A stretch of 64,000 nt of DNA from Nocardioides houyundeii (GCF_002865585.1 NZ_CP025581.1:3534001-3598000), one strand, 5' to 3'; counted from the stretch's first letter, positions 15,805 to 26,170 are shown. Made by a program: numbers and translations. Notes: generated by a model from the sequence alone, not told the origin.

Positions 15805-18800
15805 TGGCCGCCCTGGAACGCTTCGACATCGCCGGCGACCTGCCGGTCGGCACCACGCTGCTGGAGGCGAGCGCCGGCACCGGCAAGACCTGGACCATCG
15901 CGGCCCTGGTCACCCGGTACGTCGCCGAGGGGGTCGCCACCCTCGACGAGCTGCTGGTGGTCACCTTCACCCGGGCTGCCAGCCAGGAGCTGCGGGAGCG
16001 GGTGCGGGCCCAGCTCGACGAGGCCGCCCGGGTGCTCGCGGACCCGGCGACCGCCGACCCCGACAACGCCCTGCACCGCCGGCTCTGCGACGCCGACCCG
16101 ACCGAGCTGACCCGCCGCCACGGCCGGTTGACGGCAGCGCTGACCTCCTTCGACGCCGCCACCATCGCCACCATCCACCAGTTCTGCCAGCTGGTGCTGC
16201 GCAGCCTGGGCGTGGCCGGCGACACCGATCCCGGCGCCACCCTGGTCGAGGACCTCGAGCAGCTCACCGACGAGGTCGTCGACGACCTCTACCTCGCCCG
16301 GTTCGCCGGGGTGCAGCACCCGCCGTGGAGCCGGGACGTGGCGCGCTCCCTGGCCCGGGAGGCGGTCGGGGACCCGCGAGCCCAGGTGGAGCCCGTCGCC
16401 GCCCTGGACGAGGCGCCGGACTCCGAGGCCGCCGCCCGGGTGCGCTTCGCCCTCGACGCCCTCGCCGAGATCGAGCGCCGCAAGCGGATGCTGGGCATCC
16501 TCAGCTACGACGACCTGCTGGGACAGCTCGCCGACGCCCTGGCCGATCCCGCCGCCCCGGCCCGGTCCCGGATGCGCCACCGCTGGAAGATCGCCCTGAT
16601 CGACGAGTTCCAGGACACCGACCCGGTGCAGTGGCAGGTCTTCGAGCGGGCCTTCGACCAGGTCGCCACCCTGGTGCTGGTCGGCGACCCCAAGCAGGCG
16701 ATCTACGCCTTCCGCGGCGGGGACATCGTCACCTACCTGAACGCCGCGGAGCGCGCCACCACCCGTCAGACCCTGGGGGTCAACTGGCGGGCCGACAAGC
16801 CCCTGCTGGACTCGCTGCACGCGGTGCTGGAGGGAGCCGAGCTGGGCGACCCCGAGATCGTGGTGCACCCGGTCGAGGCGCACCACCAGACCTCACGGCT
16901 GCAGGGTGCGGGCCCGGCGTTCCGGATGCGCCTGGTTCGCCGCACCGAGCTCGGGGCCGGTCCGCGGGCCAAGCCCGGCGTGGACGCCTGGCGCAGCCAC
17001 GTCATCACCGACATGGCGCGCGACATCAAGCTGCTGCTCACCGGAGACGCGACCTTCGAGGGCCGGCCGGTGCGCCCCGGCGACGTGGCCGTGCTCGCGG
17101 CCCGGCGCGCCGACCTGCAGGCCGCCCAGCTCGCCCTCGCCGAGGTCGGGGTGCCGGCGGTGATCAACGCCGGCGGCTCGGTCTTCCACACCCCCGCGGC
17201 CACCGAGTGGCTGACCTTCCTGGAGGCCCTCGAGCAGCCGCACCGCACCGACCGGGTGCGCGCCGCCGCCCTGACCTGCTTCCTCGGGGTCTCCGCGACC
17301 CAGCTGGACGCCGACGGCGACGCCGGCACCGACCGGCTCAGCGACCAGGTGCGCACGCTGGCCGACCTGCTCAACACCCGCGGCGTGGCCGCCGTGCTGG
17401 AGTACGCCGTGGTCGGCGGGCTCACCGCGCGGGTGCTCGGCACCCTGGGCGGCGAGCGCACCCTGACCGACATCCGTCACATCGGCGAGGCGCTGCACAA
17501 GATCTCGGTGGAGCAGCGCCTGGGCGCGGTCGGGCTGCTGGGCTGGCTGCGCAGCCAGGTGGCCGACGACAAGATCGAGGTCGCCTCCGAGCGGACCCGG
17601 CGCCTGGACTCCGACGCGGCCGCGGTGCAGCTGGTCACCATCCACGGCAGCAAGGGGCTGGAGTACCCGATCGTCTACGCCCCCACCTTGTGGAACCGCT
17701 ACACCGGCCGGGACCCCGAGGTGCCCCTGTTCCACGACGAGCAGGGCGCCCGGTGCCGCGACGTGGGCGGCCCCAGTCCCTACCGCGCCGAGCACGTGAG
17801 CCGGCACTGGAGCGAGGACGCCGGGGAGTCGCTGCGGCTGCTCTACGTCACGCTGACCCGCGCCCGGTCCCAGGTGGTGGCCTGGTACGCCCCCACCGGC
17901 AAGAACACTACCGGCTCGCCGCTGCACCGGATGCTGTTCGGCCGCCGACCCGGCATGGCCGCGGTGCCGGCGGAGCAGGCGCTCGTGGAGGACGACCGGG
18001 CGATGGAGATCTTCGGGCACTGGCGCGACGCGGGCGGCTTCTGGCCCGAGCTGGCCGCGCACGCCGCGCCCGACCCGACGCCGCTGCAGCCCTCGCGCGA
18101 CCCGCTCTCGGTGCGTCGCTTCACCCGGGAGGTCGACACCAGCTGGCGGCGTACGTCGTACTCCGCCCTGTCGGCGGCGGCGCTCCAGCACGCCGGCGCC
18201 GAGCGCAGCCTCTCCGAGCCCGAGGACGTGCCGGAGACCGGGGACGAGGCGGTGCCGGTGCTGAGCACCGAGCCCGACCACCTGGAGCTGACCGCCGTGG
18301 CCTCCCCGATGGCCGGCCTGCCGGTGGGCGCCACCTTCGGCTCCCTGGTGCACGCGGTCCTCGAGCACGCCGACCCTGCCGCGCCCGACTTCCGCGCCGA
18401 GCTCCTGGGACACATCGAGGAGCAGCAGGTGTGGTGGCCGGTCGAGGTGGACTCCGAGGCCCTGGCCGACGCCCTGGTGACCGTGTGCGCCAGCCCCCTG
18501 GGCCCCCTGGCCGGCGAGGCGACGCTGATGGACGTGGCGGTCGCGGACCGCCTCACCGAGCTCGACTTCGAGCTGCCGCTGGCCGGTGGCGACGACGCCT
18601 CCTACGACGCCGGCGCGGTGCGGCTCGGCGACCTGGCGCCGTTGCTGCGCCGGCACCTGGGCGCGGGCGACCCGCTGCGGGGCTACGCCGAGACCCTGGA
18701 CTCCGACCCCGAGCTCGCGCGCCAGCTGCTGCGCGGCTACCTCGCGGGGTCCATCGACGTGGTGGTGCGGGTCCCGGTCGAGGGCCGTCAGCGCTTCCTC

Positions 18801-19136
18801 ACCATCGACTACAAGACCAACTGGCTCGGCGAGATGGGCGGGCCGCTGACCGCGCACGACTACCGTCCGGCCATGCTCGACCAGGCGATGGGCCACTCCG
18901 ACTATCCGCTCCAGGCGCTGCTCTACACCGTGGTGCTGCACCGCTACCTGCGGTGGCGGATGCCCGGCTACGACCCGCACCAGCACCTCGGCGGGGTCCT
19001 CTACCTCTACCTCCGCGGCATGTGCGGACCCCAGACGCCCCGGGTCGACGGCCTCCCCTGCGGGATCTTCTCCTGGGCACCCCCGGTCGCGCTGGTCGAG
19101 GAGCTCTCGGCCCTGCTGGACGGAGAGAAGGCATGA
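15804..19136 (+). CDS. recB: exodeoxyribonuclease V subunit beta (RecB)
   Basis: 1110-residue UvrD-type 3'-5' helicase joined to a RecB nuclease. Walker A ASAGTGKT is at 22-29, Walker [17 protein letters not shown] near 265, motif [19 protein letters not shown] next, motif [19 protein letters not shown], and motif [15 protein letters not shown]. The C-terminal nuclease has the catalytic TIDYKTN (about 1000). It unwinds and degrades DNA ends until Chi, then loads RecA in the enterobacterial model. Its ATG overlaps recC by one base and its stop overlaps recD (ATGA), so the three subunits are made in coupled fashion. Confidence 0.95.
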   Translation: MAALERFDIAGDLPVGTTLLEASAGTGKTWTIAALVTRYVAEGVATLDELLVVTFTRAASQELRERVRAQLDEAARVLADPATADPDNALHRRLCDADPTELTRRHGRLTAALTSFDAATIATIHQFCQLVLRSLGVAGDTDPGATLVEDLEQLTDEVVDDLYLARFAGVQHPPWSRDVARSLAREAVGDPRAQVEPVAALDEAPDSEAAARVRFALDALAEIERRKRMLGILSYDDLLGQLADALADPAAPARSRMRHRWKIALIDEFQDTDPVQWQVFERAFDQVATLVLVGDPKQAIYAFRGGDIVTYLNAAERATTRQTLGVNWRADKPLLDSLHAVLEGAELGDPEIVVHPVEAHHQTSRLQGAGPAFRMRLVRRTELGAGPRAKPGVDAWRSHVITDMARDIKLLLTGDATFEGRPVRPGDVAVLAARRADLQAAQLALAEVGVPAVINAGGSVFHTPAATEWLTFLEALEQPHRTDRVRAAALTCFLGVSATQLDADGDAGTDRLSDQVRTLADLLNTRGVAAVLEYAVVGGLTARVLGTLGGERTLTDIRHIGEALHKISVEQRLGAVGLLGWLRSQVADDKIEVASERTRRLDSDAAAVQLVTIHGSKGLEYPIVYAPTLWNRYTGRDPEVPLFHDEQGARCRDVGGPSPYRAEHVSRHWSEDAGESLRLLYVTLTRARSQVVAWYAPTGKNTTGSPLHRMLFGRRPGMAAVPAEQALVEDDRAMEIFGHWRDAGGFWPELAAHAAPDPTPLQPSRDPLSVRRFTREVDTSWRRTSYSALSAAALQHAGAERSLSEPEDVPETGDEAVPVLSTEPDHLELTAVASPMAGLPVGATFGSLVHAVLEHADPAAPDFRAELLGHIEEQQVWWPVEVDSEALADALVTVCASPLGPLAGEATLMDVAVADRLTELDFELPLAGGDDASYDAGAVRLGDLAPLLRRHLGAGDPLRGYAETLDSDPELARQLLRGYLAGSIDVVVRVPVEGRQRFLTIDYKTNWLGEMGGPLTAHDYRPAMLDQAMGHSDYPLQALLYTVVLHRYLRWRMPGYDPHQHLGGVLYLYLRGMCGPQTPRVDGLPCGIFSWAPPVALVEELSALLDGEKA

Positions 19137-20883
19137 GCGACCTCTTCGAGACCGGCGACCCCCGCGACGCCCACCTGGCGCTGCGCGCCACCGGCCTGCT
19201 GGCGACCTTCAACCAGGCCGGCGTCATCACCTCCGGCGACGTCCACGTGGCCCGCACCCTGGGCGAGCTGGGCCAGGAGTCGGACGAGTCGGTGCTGCTG
19301 GCCATCGCCCTGACCTGCCGCGCGGTGCGCGCCGGGTCGGTCTGCCTCGAGCTCGACCGGGTGCGCGACACCCCCGTGGAGGTGGACCTGCCCTGGCCCG
19401 ACCCCACCGCCTGGGACGAGGCGCTGACCGCCAGCCCGCTGCTGCGCCTCGGGGTGCTGCACTGGGTCGACGGCCTGCTCTACCTGGACCGCTACCACGA
19501 GCAGGAGAGCCAGGTCCTGGCCGACCTGGGCCACCGGGCCACGAGCACCCCGCCGCACGATCGGGCCCTGATGGCCGCCTCGCTGGACCGGGTCTTCGCC
19601 GCCGCCGGCTACGACGAGCAGCGCGAGGCCTGCCTGCGGGCGGCCGGGCAGTGGACCACCGTCATCACCGGCGGTCCGGGCACCGGCAAGACCACCGCGG
19701 TGGCCGGGCTCCTGGTGGGTCTCCACGAGCAGTTCGCGGCCCGCGGGGAGACGGTCCGGATCGCGCTGGCCGCGCCCACCGGCAAGGCCGCGGCCCGGCT
19801 GCAGCAGTCGGTGCACCGGGAGGCGGGCACGTTCTCGGCCCACGACCGGGACCGGCTGGCCGGGCTGCAGGCCTCCACCCTGCACCGGCTGCTGCGCCCG
19901 CACCCGGGCAACCGCACCCGGTTCCGCCACGACCGCGGCAACCGGCTGCCGCACGACGTGGTCGTGGTCGACGAGACCTCGATGGTGTCGCTGACCATGA
20001 TGGCCAGGCTGCTCGAGGCGGTGCGCCCCGACGCCCGGCTGATCCTGGTGGGCGACCCCTTCCAGCTCTCCTCCATCGAGGCGGGCGCGGTGCTGAGCGA
20101 CCTGGTGCGCGGCTACGCCGGGCGCAGCGACTCCCCGGTGGTCGCCCTGAGCACCACCCACCGGTTCGGCCAGGAGATCGCCGAGCTCGCCGAGGCGCTG
20201 CGCACCGGCGACGCGGACGCAGCGGTCGCCGTGCTGTCCGCCGGGCACGACGAGGTCGAGTGGGTGCGCGAGGAGGACCCGTCCGCCCGGATCCGGGACA
20301 CCGCGCTGCCCGCGGCGCTCGCGGTGCGCGACGCCGCGGCCGCCAACCGGCCCGACGCGGCGCTCGCGGCGCTCGAGCAGCACCGGCTGCTCTGCGCGCA
20401 CCGCGAGGGGCCGTACGGCGTACGGCACTGGAACCGCCGGGTGGAGGCGTGGATCACCGCCGAGACGGGCGACCCGCTGTACGAGTCGGCGTACGTCGGG
20501 CGGCCGCTGCTGGTGACCGCCAACGACTACGCCCTGGGCGTCTACAACGGTGACACCGCGGTGGTGGTCGACACCGGCCAGGCCCGCCGGGTCGTGGTGG
20601 ACGCGAGCACCGGTCCGCTCGACCTCGCCCCCTCCCGCCTGGGGGACGTGGAGACGATGCACGCGATGACGATCCACAAGAGCCAGGGCAGCCAGGCCGA
20701 CGTGGTCACGGTGCTGCTGCCCCCGAGGACTCCCGGCTGCTCTCGCGCGAGCTCTTCTACACCGCGGTCACCCGGGCCCGGTCCCGGGTGCGGGTGGTGG
20801 GCTCGGAGGCGGAGGTACGGGCCGCGATCACCCGACGCGCCCAGCGCGCCACCGGGCTCGCCGTCCGCCTCGCCGGCTCCTGA
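19133..20883 (+). CDS. recD: exodeoxyribonuclease V subunit alpha (RecD), apparent frameshift near the C-terminus
   Basis: SF1B 5'-3' helicase subunit. Walker A GGPGTGKTT is at about 180-188, then Walker B VVVDETSMVS, LVGDPFQLSSIEAG and AMTIHKSQGSQADVV. The frame leaves the RecD sequence after VTVLLPP. The expected motif VI (LFYTAVTRARSRVRVVG) continues in the next frame to a stop at 20881-20883. One extra C in the run 20720-20724 gives EDSRLLSREL across the join and a 583-residue protein of normal length. Read literally, the protein would lose motif VI and carry a long foreign tail, and should lack helicase activity. A base-calling gap is more likely because recB and recC are intact. Confidence 0.9.
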
Positions 20884-21043
20884 GGCCGCTGTGGCCGTTC
20901 ACCGGGGGCGCCCCCGGAGCCGGCCCGACCCGCCCGGGACGGGAGTCGGGGAAACGCAGCCGTCACAACTTTTCGTTACTGTCATGGGTCAGAACGCCTA
21001 CAGGCTCGCGCACGAGGCGAGCCGGACATCTGGAGTTTGCCGA

Positions 21044-21775
21044 ATGCCCTTCCTGCTGCGTGTGGAGCTGCCCGACGTGCCCGGATCACTGGGTCGCGTC
21101 GCCAGCACGATCGGTGAGGCCGGTGGCGACATCGAGGCGATCGAGATCGTGGAGAAGACCGGCCACGGCACCGCGGTCGACGACGTGCTCCTCGAGCTCG
21201 CCCCTGGGATGATGCCCGACTCCATCGTCTCGGCGTGCAGCTCGCTGCCCGGGGTGCACGTGCTGTGGGTCAGCCGGTACGCCGGCGGCGGCAACCTCTT
21301 CCTCGACCTCGAGGCCGTCGAGGACCTCACCGAGCACCCGGGCGAGGCGCACCAGCGGCTGCTCGCCCTGATGCCGTTGACCTTCCGGCTCGACTGGGCG
21401 GTGCGCGCCACGCAGGACGGGCTGGGCGCCCGGATCCTGGAGCGCACCGAAGCCGCACCGGAGAGCGTGGAGTGGGCAGACATCGGCACCCCCAGCAGGC
21501 TGGTCAGCACCGACGACAACCTGGTGCTGTGCGGGGTGCCGGTCGGCAACGACGTCTATCTCCTGGCACGCCGCGGCGGACCGGAGTTCCTGGACTCCGA
21601 GCTGGCACGGATGGGTCACCTGGTGGGGCTGGCCACCAGCATCGCCCAGGCGCAGGCCCTGACCCAGGCGCAGGCCGGGGTGCTCGGAGAGGCGGCCCTG
21701 CCCCAGTCGCCCGACCTGCCGCCCAGCGCCTCGCTCGACCCGCTCCCTCACCCGCCTGCGGGCTCCGCGGAGTGA
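21044..21775 (+). CDS. ACT-domain amino-acid-binding protein
   Basis: 243 residues. The N-terminal about 75 residues (RVELPDVPGSLGRVASTIGEAGGDIEAIEIVE) form a typical ACT domain, the small ligand-sensing module of amino-acid metabolism. The remainder (TFRLDWAVRATQDG... LVSTDDNLVLCGVPVGNDVYLLARRGGPEF) resembles no catalytic domain I recognise but looks like a GAF-type sensory fold. A Gln/Ala repeat (AQAQALTQAQAG) and a Pro-rich tail end the protein. ATG 21044 is chosen because homology begins there. Such proteins are conserved in actinobacteria; the ligand is unknown. Confidence 0.75.
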   Translation: MPFLLRVELPDVPGSLGRVASTIGEAGGDIEAIEIVEKTGHGTAVDDVLLELAPGMMPDSIVSACSSLPGVHVLWVSRYAGGGNLFLDLEAVEDLTEHPGEAHQRLLALMPLTFRLDWAVRATQDGLGARILERTEAAPESVEWADIGTPSRLVSTDDNLVLCGVPVGNDVYLLARRGGPEFLDSELARMGHLVGLATSIAQAQALTQAQAGVLGEAALPQSPDLPPSASLDPLPHPPAGSAE

Positions 21776-21895
21776 CCCTGTCCCAGTGGCGGTGCACTGG
21801 CGCAGCCACTCGACCGATCGCCTGTGGAGCAATGTCGGTCGTCAAGCCGCTTCACCGGCACATGAGCAGCCGAGCCGGGCTGGGTGACGGCCTCG

Positions 21896-22348
21896 TCACG
21901 ACAGGGCGACCAGCAGTGCCGCGGCGATGAAGAGGCACTGCAGGATCGTGCGGGGCAGCAGCGCGGTGGTGGGTGCCGTGGCGGACCGCCTGGCACCCGC
22001 GGCGTACACGTTCGCTGGGAACATGGCCACCAGCAGAGCCGTCACCCCCCATGCCGCGACGGCTCGGTAGGGGCCGTGCGGATACGGGACGAGCAAGGCC
22101 GCTGCGCCGACCAGCTCGAGTAGTCCGGTCAGGGTCACCAGGACGGCAGGACGAGGTAGAACCGGGGGCACGATCGCTATCAGCCCGTTCCGGCGCCCCG
22201 GGACGAAGTGGCTGATGCCGGTGAGGACGAACATGGCTGCCAGGCCGAGGGCCGTCGCGTCGGGCCACGAGTCCAGGTAGGCGATGCCGAGCCACCCGAT
22301 GCCGCGGGCGGTGAGCGTCACTGCGCTCAGGACGATGAGCGGCGCCAC
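21896..22348 (-). CDS. DoxX-like family membrane protein
   Basis: 150 residues with four predicted hydrophobic helices and the DoxX-type signatures MFVLTGISHFVPGRRNGLIAIVP and LTGLLELVGAAALLVP... FPANVYA. The family includes small quinone-linked or redox-associated membrane proteins, mostly uncharacterised. It is divergent from a TetR regulator, with two matching operators between them, so it is very probably that regulator's target. Confidence 0.8.
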   Translation of the reverse strand: MAPLIVLSAVTLTARGIGWLGIAYLDSWPDATALGLAAMFVLTGISHFVPGRRNGLIAIVPPVLPRPAVLVTLTGLLELVGAAALLVPYPHGPYRAVAAWGVTALLVAMFPANVYAAGARRSATAPTTALLPRTILQCLFIAAALLVALS

Positions 22349-22360
22349 GGCGCCTCCTTA

Positions 22361-22377
22361 TCTAGTCAATGTCAAGA
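22361..22377. promoter_or_regulatory. TetR operator candidate, copy 1 (DoxX side)
   Basis: TCTAGTCAATGTCAAGA matches the copy at 22395-22411 at 13 of 17 positions, beginning with the same TCTAGTCA. It sits 12 bases before the DoxX start, where a bound repressor would block it. The two sites start 34 bp apart, about three helical turns. Confidence 0.6.
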
Positions 22378-22394
22378 TCACCCTAGCGACTGAA

Positions 22395-22411
22395 TCTAGT
22401 CATTGGCTAGA
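22395..22411. promoter_or_regulatory. TetR operator candidate, copy 2 (palindromic)
   Basis: TCTAGTCATTGGCTAGA is a near-palindrome whose arms TCTAG and CTAGA are exact inverted repeats. It lies 19 bases before the TetR start and so could mediate autoregulation. A second, weaker copy lies on the DoxX side. Confidence 0.65.
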
Positions 22412-22430
22412 TGGCTCTTAGGATGAGGCC

Positions 22431-22982
22431 ATGAGCGACGGATATCACCACGGCGACCTACGACGGGCGCTGCTCGACGAGGCCGCGAGCCTGATCACCG
22501 ATGAGGGCCCGCAAGCAGCGTCGCTGCGCGAGCTCGCGCGACGGGTCGGGGTGTCGCACGCCGCACCCACGCATCACTTCGGGGACCGGCGCGGTCTGCT
22601 GACGGCTCTGGCCGCCGAGGGTCTGGGCCTCCTGACCGAGGCACTGCGCAGTGCCACCCCCGAAGGGTTCGACCAAGCGGCTGTCGCGTACGTCCAGTTC
22701 GCGCGATCACACCCTGGGCACTACACCGTGATGCACCGGCCGGAGCTCCTGGACAGTAGCGACCCGGCATTGCACGCAGCCCGCGCGACAGCAGCACAGG
22801 CCTTGGCTGGCGGAGTCGCCACGATCCCGCAGAACAAGCGCGCTCACCTCAGCCTCGACCAGGGCGCCCAGACGGCCTGGGCCCTCGTGCACGGACTGGC
22901 GTCGCTCACCGCGGAAGGAGCGATCCCGCCTGACACCATCGACACCCTGACGCGGCAAGCCGCTCACCAACTCTTCGGCTGA
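22431..22982 (+). CDS. TetR/AcrR family regulator
   Basis: 183 residues. The N-terminal helix-turn-helix (RALLDEAASLITDEGPQAASLRELARRVGVSHAAPTHHFGDRRGLLTALA) is canonical TetR; HHFGDRRGLL is the end of the recognition region. The C-terminal half has the WHG-type ligand-binding fold (YVQFARSHPGHYTVMHRPELL). It should repress itself and the divergent DoxX gene from the two sites in the 82-bp gap. The ligand is unknown. Confidence 0.88.
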   Translation: MSDGYHHGDLRRALLDEAASLITDEGPQAASLRELARRVGVSHAAPTHHFGDRRGLLTALAAEGLGLLTEALRSATPEGFDQAAVAYVQFARSHPGHYTVMHRPELLDSSDPALHAARATAAQALAGGVATIPQNKRAHLSLDQGAQTAWALVHGLASLTAEGAIPPDTIDTLTRQAAHQLFG

Positions 22983-23024
22983 GTCCGATCGCCGGCGGTC
23001 AGCACACCCAGGCGGCCGTCACAC

Positions 23025-24431
23025 CTAGGCGGTGGTCGCCAGCGCGGCGTGCTCGTCGGCCAGAGCCACCAGCTCGGCGTAGCTCTCTCCGATCGCCGTG
23101 CACAGCCCCGAGGGGTCAGTGAGCGCGTCGGCGAAGGCCAGGATGCCCAGCAGCATCCGGTCTCCGTAGCTCCAGAGCATCACGTTGCAGCCCACCCCGT
23201 TGCTCGGCGGACCGTCGACGTAGAGGTCCTCCACGGTGCGGCCCAGCAGGCGCAGCGGGCGCGCCGGTCCGCGGACGTTGGAGATCAGGATGTTGGCATC
23301 CACGTCCGTGGTCGCCTCGCGCAGCCGCTCGGGGAGCTTGCGCGCCCCCGGCTCGGCGAGCAGCGGCGGCACCACGTCCAGCCAGGACGGCATCAGGTCC
23401 ACGCCGAACAGGTCGAGCTGCCGCTTGCCCTCCCCGGCGTACGCACTGATCCGGGCCAGGCGCTCCCACGGGTCGGCGACGTCGGTGGCCAGCGACGTGG
23501 TGAAGCTCCAGAACCGGTTGTGCGCCTGGCGCACCGGGGCGTCGGGAGGCTCGGAGGAGACCGGCACCGTGGTCAGCAGGGGGCGCTCCGGGACCTCGGA
23601 GACCCGGGCCAGGTAGCGCACCAGCGCCCCGGCCATCACGCCGAGCACCACGTCGTTGACGGTGACCCCGGCGACCTCCTTGATCCGCTTGATCCCGGCC
23701 AGTGGCAGCGCGGCCCGGGCGTAGGTGCGGGCCGGGGTGAAGGCGTCGTTCAGCACCGTCCGCGGGGCCGCCCCGCTGAACGCGGGCAGCTGCACCGGCG
23801 ACACCCGGCGTCGGGCCCGCACCCGGGCGGCGCCGCGCACGGTGCCCAGCACCAGCCCGACGACGGTGACCAGGGCGCGCAGGTGGGCCAGCAGCGCCGC
23901 CCCCACCAGGCGCGACTTCCCGGGGATCCGCTCGGCCACGTTGGGCTCGGCGTCAGGCAGCGGCTCGAACTCCTCGTCGCTGTAGATGCGCGCGAACGTG
24001 GTCAGTCCGGCGACGCCGTCGGCCAGGGCGTGGTGGTACTTGGTGATCAGCGCCTGACGCCCGTCGTCGAGGCCGTCGACCAGGGTCACCTGCCACAGCG
24101 GACGGTCCGGGTCGAGGTGCTCCTCGGCCAGGGACGCGAACGCCGCGTCCAGGCCGGCGTCCCCCTCGATGGTGATCGCCTGCAGGTGCTGGTCCAGGTC
24201 GAAGTGGGGATCGCGGACCGCGACCGGGTGGTGCAGGCCCAGTGGCACCCGGACGATGCGCCAGCGCCACGACGGCAGCTGGTCCAGTCGCGCCTCGACG
24301 TGCCGGCGTACGTCGGCCAGGGACAGCGGGGGCCCGTCGCCGCCCAGCACCCCCAGCGCCATCGAGCACATCGCCTGCTGGGGCAGGTCCATGTAGAGGA
24401 ACCCGGCGTCCTCGCCGTTGAGCCGGCGCAT
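23025..24431 (-). CDS. wax ester synthase / diacylglycerol acyltransferase (WS/DGAT)
   Basis: 468 residues with the acyltransferase motif HHALADG (133-139; His134 and Asp138 are the expected catalytic pair). The N-terminal LNGEDAGFLYMDLP and the C-terminal ISNVRGPARPLRLLGR block are typical of bacterial WS/DGATs. These enzymes esterify acyl-CoA to long-chain alcohols or diacylglycerol, at the membrane or at lipid bodies. Its start overlaps the stop of a second WS/DGAT by one base, making a two-gene operon divergent from the PUFA-type synthase. That setting suggests it may act on that pathway's product, which is inference. Confidence 0.9.
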   Translation of the reverse strand: MRRLNGEDAGFLYMDLPQQAMCSMALGVLGGDGPPLSLADVRRHVEARLDQLPSWRWRIVRVPLGLHHPVAVRDPHFDLDQHLQAITIEGDAGLDAAFASLAEEHLDPDRPLWQVTLVDGLDDGRQALITKYHHALADGVAGLTTFARIYSDEEFEPLPDAEPNVAERIPGKSRLVGAALLAHLRALVTVVGLVLGTVRGAARVRARRRVSPVQLPAFSGAAPRTVLNDAFTPARTYARAALPLAGIKRIKEVAGVTVNDVVLGVMAGALVRYLARVSEVPERPLLTTVPVSSEPPDAPVRQAHNRFWSFTTSLATDVADPWERLARISAYAGEGKRQLDLFGVDLMPSWLDVVPPLLAEPGARKLPERLREATTDVDANILISNVRGPARPLRLLGRTVEDLYVDGPPSNGVGCNVMLWSYGDRMLLGILAFADALTDPSGLCTAIGESYAELVALADEHAALATTA

Positions 24432-25858
24432 CAGGCCACCACGTCCGGTCGCGCCGCCGCTGGGTCCGTGTACGCCGCCAGCAGCTCGCCGAGGGAGGCG
24501 CGCAGGCGGTCGGCCAGCTCCTCGGGGGCGTCGATCGCGCTGGGGTTCGCCACGATGGCCAGCCCGAGCCGGTCGGCGTACCCGGTGAGGGTGATGTTGA
24601 GCCCGGCGCCGTCTGCGGCCGGGCCCGACATCACGACCGTCTCCACCGTGCGGCCCGCCATCGTCCAGGGGCTGCCGGGCAGCCGCATGTTGGAGACCAG
24701 CACGTTGAAGTCGGGCTCGGCCTCGCCGCTGCGCTGCTTGGCCGCCATCCGGGCCGCGGCCGGCCGGGCCAGGGCCGGCGGGATCCGGTCCAGCCAGGCG
24801 GTCAGGGTGTCCCGGCCCAGCACGTCGAGCTGGGTGCGGGCGGCGGCGTTGGCGGCGGCCACCGCGGCCAGCCGGCGCCGGGGGTCGGGCTCGTCGGTGG
24901 CCAGGTGCGCCAGGTAGTTGGCGAAGACGTTGCCGGTGGTGCGCGAGACCTCACCGGGGGCGTCGTTGCCGATCGGCACGTTGACCACCAGCGGGGTGTC
25001 CGGCAGCGCGTCGCGCTGGGCGAGGTAGCCCCGCAGGGCGCCGGCGACGACCGCCAGCACCACCTCGCTCAGCGTGGTGCCCGCGGCGGCGCGCACCCGT
25101 CGTACGTCGGCCAGGGGGAGGTCGGTGCGGGCGTAGACGCGCCGGGCGTCGGCGGACCGGTTGAGCAGGGTGCGGGGAGCGCCGCCCATGGCCGGGGGCG
25201 GGGCGATCTCCTGGCTCGCACGGTGCCGGTCGACGGCACGGAACCGGCGCAACGTCCGGACCACGAGCAGCGGGAAGGCACACCAGGCGAGCAGCTGGCG
25301 GCCGAGGGTGCCGGCGAACAGCGCGGCGCGGCGCGGCGCGGGGGCCGGGGCAGCCCGGGGCGCGGGGTGCTCGGCGTGCATCCGGTCGTCGATGAGCTGG
25401 GCGAGGGTGTTGGCCAGTCCGGCACCGTCGGCCAGGGCGTGGTGGAAGGCGAAGACCAGCGCCTGCCGGTCCCCGGCCAGTCCGTCGACCAGCACCACCC
25501 GCCACAGCGGGCGGCCCTGGTCCAGCCGCGTCGGCAGCACGTCGGCGACCGCGGCGTTCAGCTGCTCGTCCCCGCCGGGAGCCGGGAGCCGGACCTGGCT
25601 CAGGTGGGCGTCGAGGTCGAATTCCGGGTCGTCGACCAGGAGCGGGTGACCGATGCCCAGCGGCACCTGCGCCAGGCGTCGGCGCAGCGCGGGCGTGCGG
25701 GAGAGCCGGGCGCTCAGGTGACGCCGCAGGTCCGCCAGCGACCAGGGCGCGCGTCCCTGCGGTGGGGGACCCAGCACCACCAGGTCGACGCAGGTCGAGG
25801 TCTGGGTCTCGCTCTCGATGAACAGGAACCCGGCGTCGCTGCCGACGAGTCGATGCAT
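24431..25858 (-). CDS. wax ester synthase / diacylglycerol acyltransferase (WS/DGAT), second copy
   Basis: 475 residues. The motif HHALADG lies at 139-145; LVGSDAGFLFIESET at the start and VSNMRLPGSPWTMAGR near the end place it in the same family as its downstream partner, but the two are clearly diverged. The start ATG 25858 is chosen because family homology begins at MHRLVGSDAGF; the open frame upstream to 25948 is Arg-rich and unlike the family. It is first in the operon. A pair of different WS/DGATs may give different acyl or acceptor preference. Confidence 0.9.
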   Translation of the reverse strand: MHRLVGSDAGFLFIESETQTSTCVDLVVLGPPPQGRAPWSLADLRRHLSARLSRTPALRRRLAQVPLGIGHPLLVDDPEFDLDAHLSQVRLPAPGGDEQLNAAVADVLPTRLDQGRPLWRVVLVDGLAGDRQALVFAFHHALADGAGLANTLAQLIDDRMHAEHPAPRAAPAPAPRRAALFAGTLGRQLLAWCAFPLLVVRTLRRFRAVDRHRASQEIAPPPAMGGAPRTLLNRSADARRVYARTDLPLADVRRVRAAAGTTLSEVVLAVVAGALRGYLAQRDALPDTPLVVNVPIGNDAPGEVSRTTGNVFANYLAHLATDEPDPRRRLAAVAAANAAARTQLDVLGRDTLTAWLDRIPPALARPAAARMAAKQRSGEAEPDFNVLVSNMRLPGSPWTMAGRTVETVVMSGPAADGAGLNITLTGYADRLGLAIVANPSAIDAPEELADRLRASLGELLAAYTDPAAARPDVVA

Positions 25859-26020
25859 GGGTGCGCCCCCTCCAGGCGTTGCGCCGGATCGCCGGCGGCG
25901 GGTGACAGACCGGCGCTCCCCACGCCGGACTGGCGGCGAGCATGTCACGGCCCCCGAGGTCGAGTCACCGGATTCGTCCCGTCAATCGGACACTCCGGAG
26001 TCCGCTGTCCAGACATGAGA

Positions 26021-26036
26021 TGTGACCTACGTCACA
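26021..26036. promoter_or_regulatory. perfect CRP/GlxR-type binding site
   Basis: TGTGA-CCTACG-TCACA fits the consensus TGTGA-N6-TCACA of CRP-family regulators (Crp in mycobacteria, GlxR in corynebacteria) at every position. It lies 135 bp before the PKS start and 163 bp before the WS/DGAT start. cAMP-linked control of the lipid cluster is therefore plausible, but other CRP/FNR proteins recognise similar dyads. Confidence 0.65.
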
Positions 26037-26052
26037 CTTACTGTGGCGTAGG
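26026..26052. promoter_or_regulatory. 11-bp stem-loop overlapping the CRP-type site
   Basis: CCTACGTCACA and TGTGGCGTAGG form an 11-bp stem (one T/G position) around loop CTTAC. Its left arm is the right half of the CRP-type site. It could be a second operator half or an RNA hairpin in a leader transcribed towards the PKS. Confidence 0.4.
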
Positions 26053-26170
26053 TTGCGAGCGACTTAAGGTTCCGGGACATCGAAAGGTGACTGGCTGGTA
26101 ACAACACCGGAGCTGCCAGCGCAACGTCCTGGGAGGGGCGGTCACCAGCCGAGTCGAGGGAGCGACGACG

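Larger units (their letters stand above)
25859..26170. promoter_or_regulatory. 312-bp divergent control region of the lipid cluster
   Basis: This gap separates the WS/DGAT operon from the PKS operon and holds no credible gene. Its GC content falls visibly at 25970-26100. That part contains a perfect CRP-type dyad (26021-26036), an overlapping long hairpin (26026-26052) and AT-rich patches (GACTTAAGG near 26061) suitable for promoters. A GAGGGAG ribosome-binding site precedes the PKS ATG at 26171. Confidence 0.6.

Noticed and set aside
23016..23032. Third copy of the CCTAGGCGG palindromic element at the end of the first WS/DGAT gene
   Set aside because: Only CCTAGGCGG is shared; the arms, core and second palindrome are missing, so it is not a copy.
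25859..25948. N-terminal extension of the second WS/DGAT to 25948
   Set aside because: The added residues are Arg/Gly-rich and unlike the family, and family homology begins exactly at ATG 25858.
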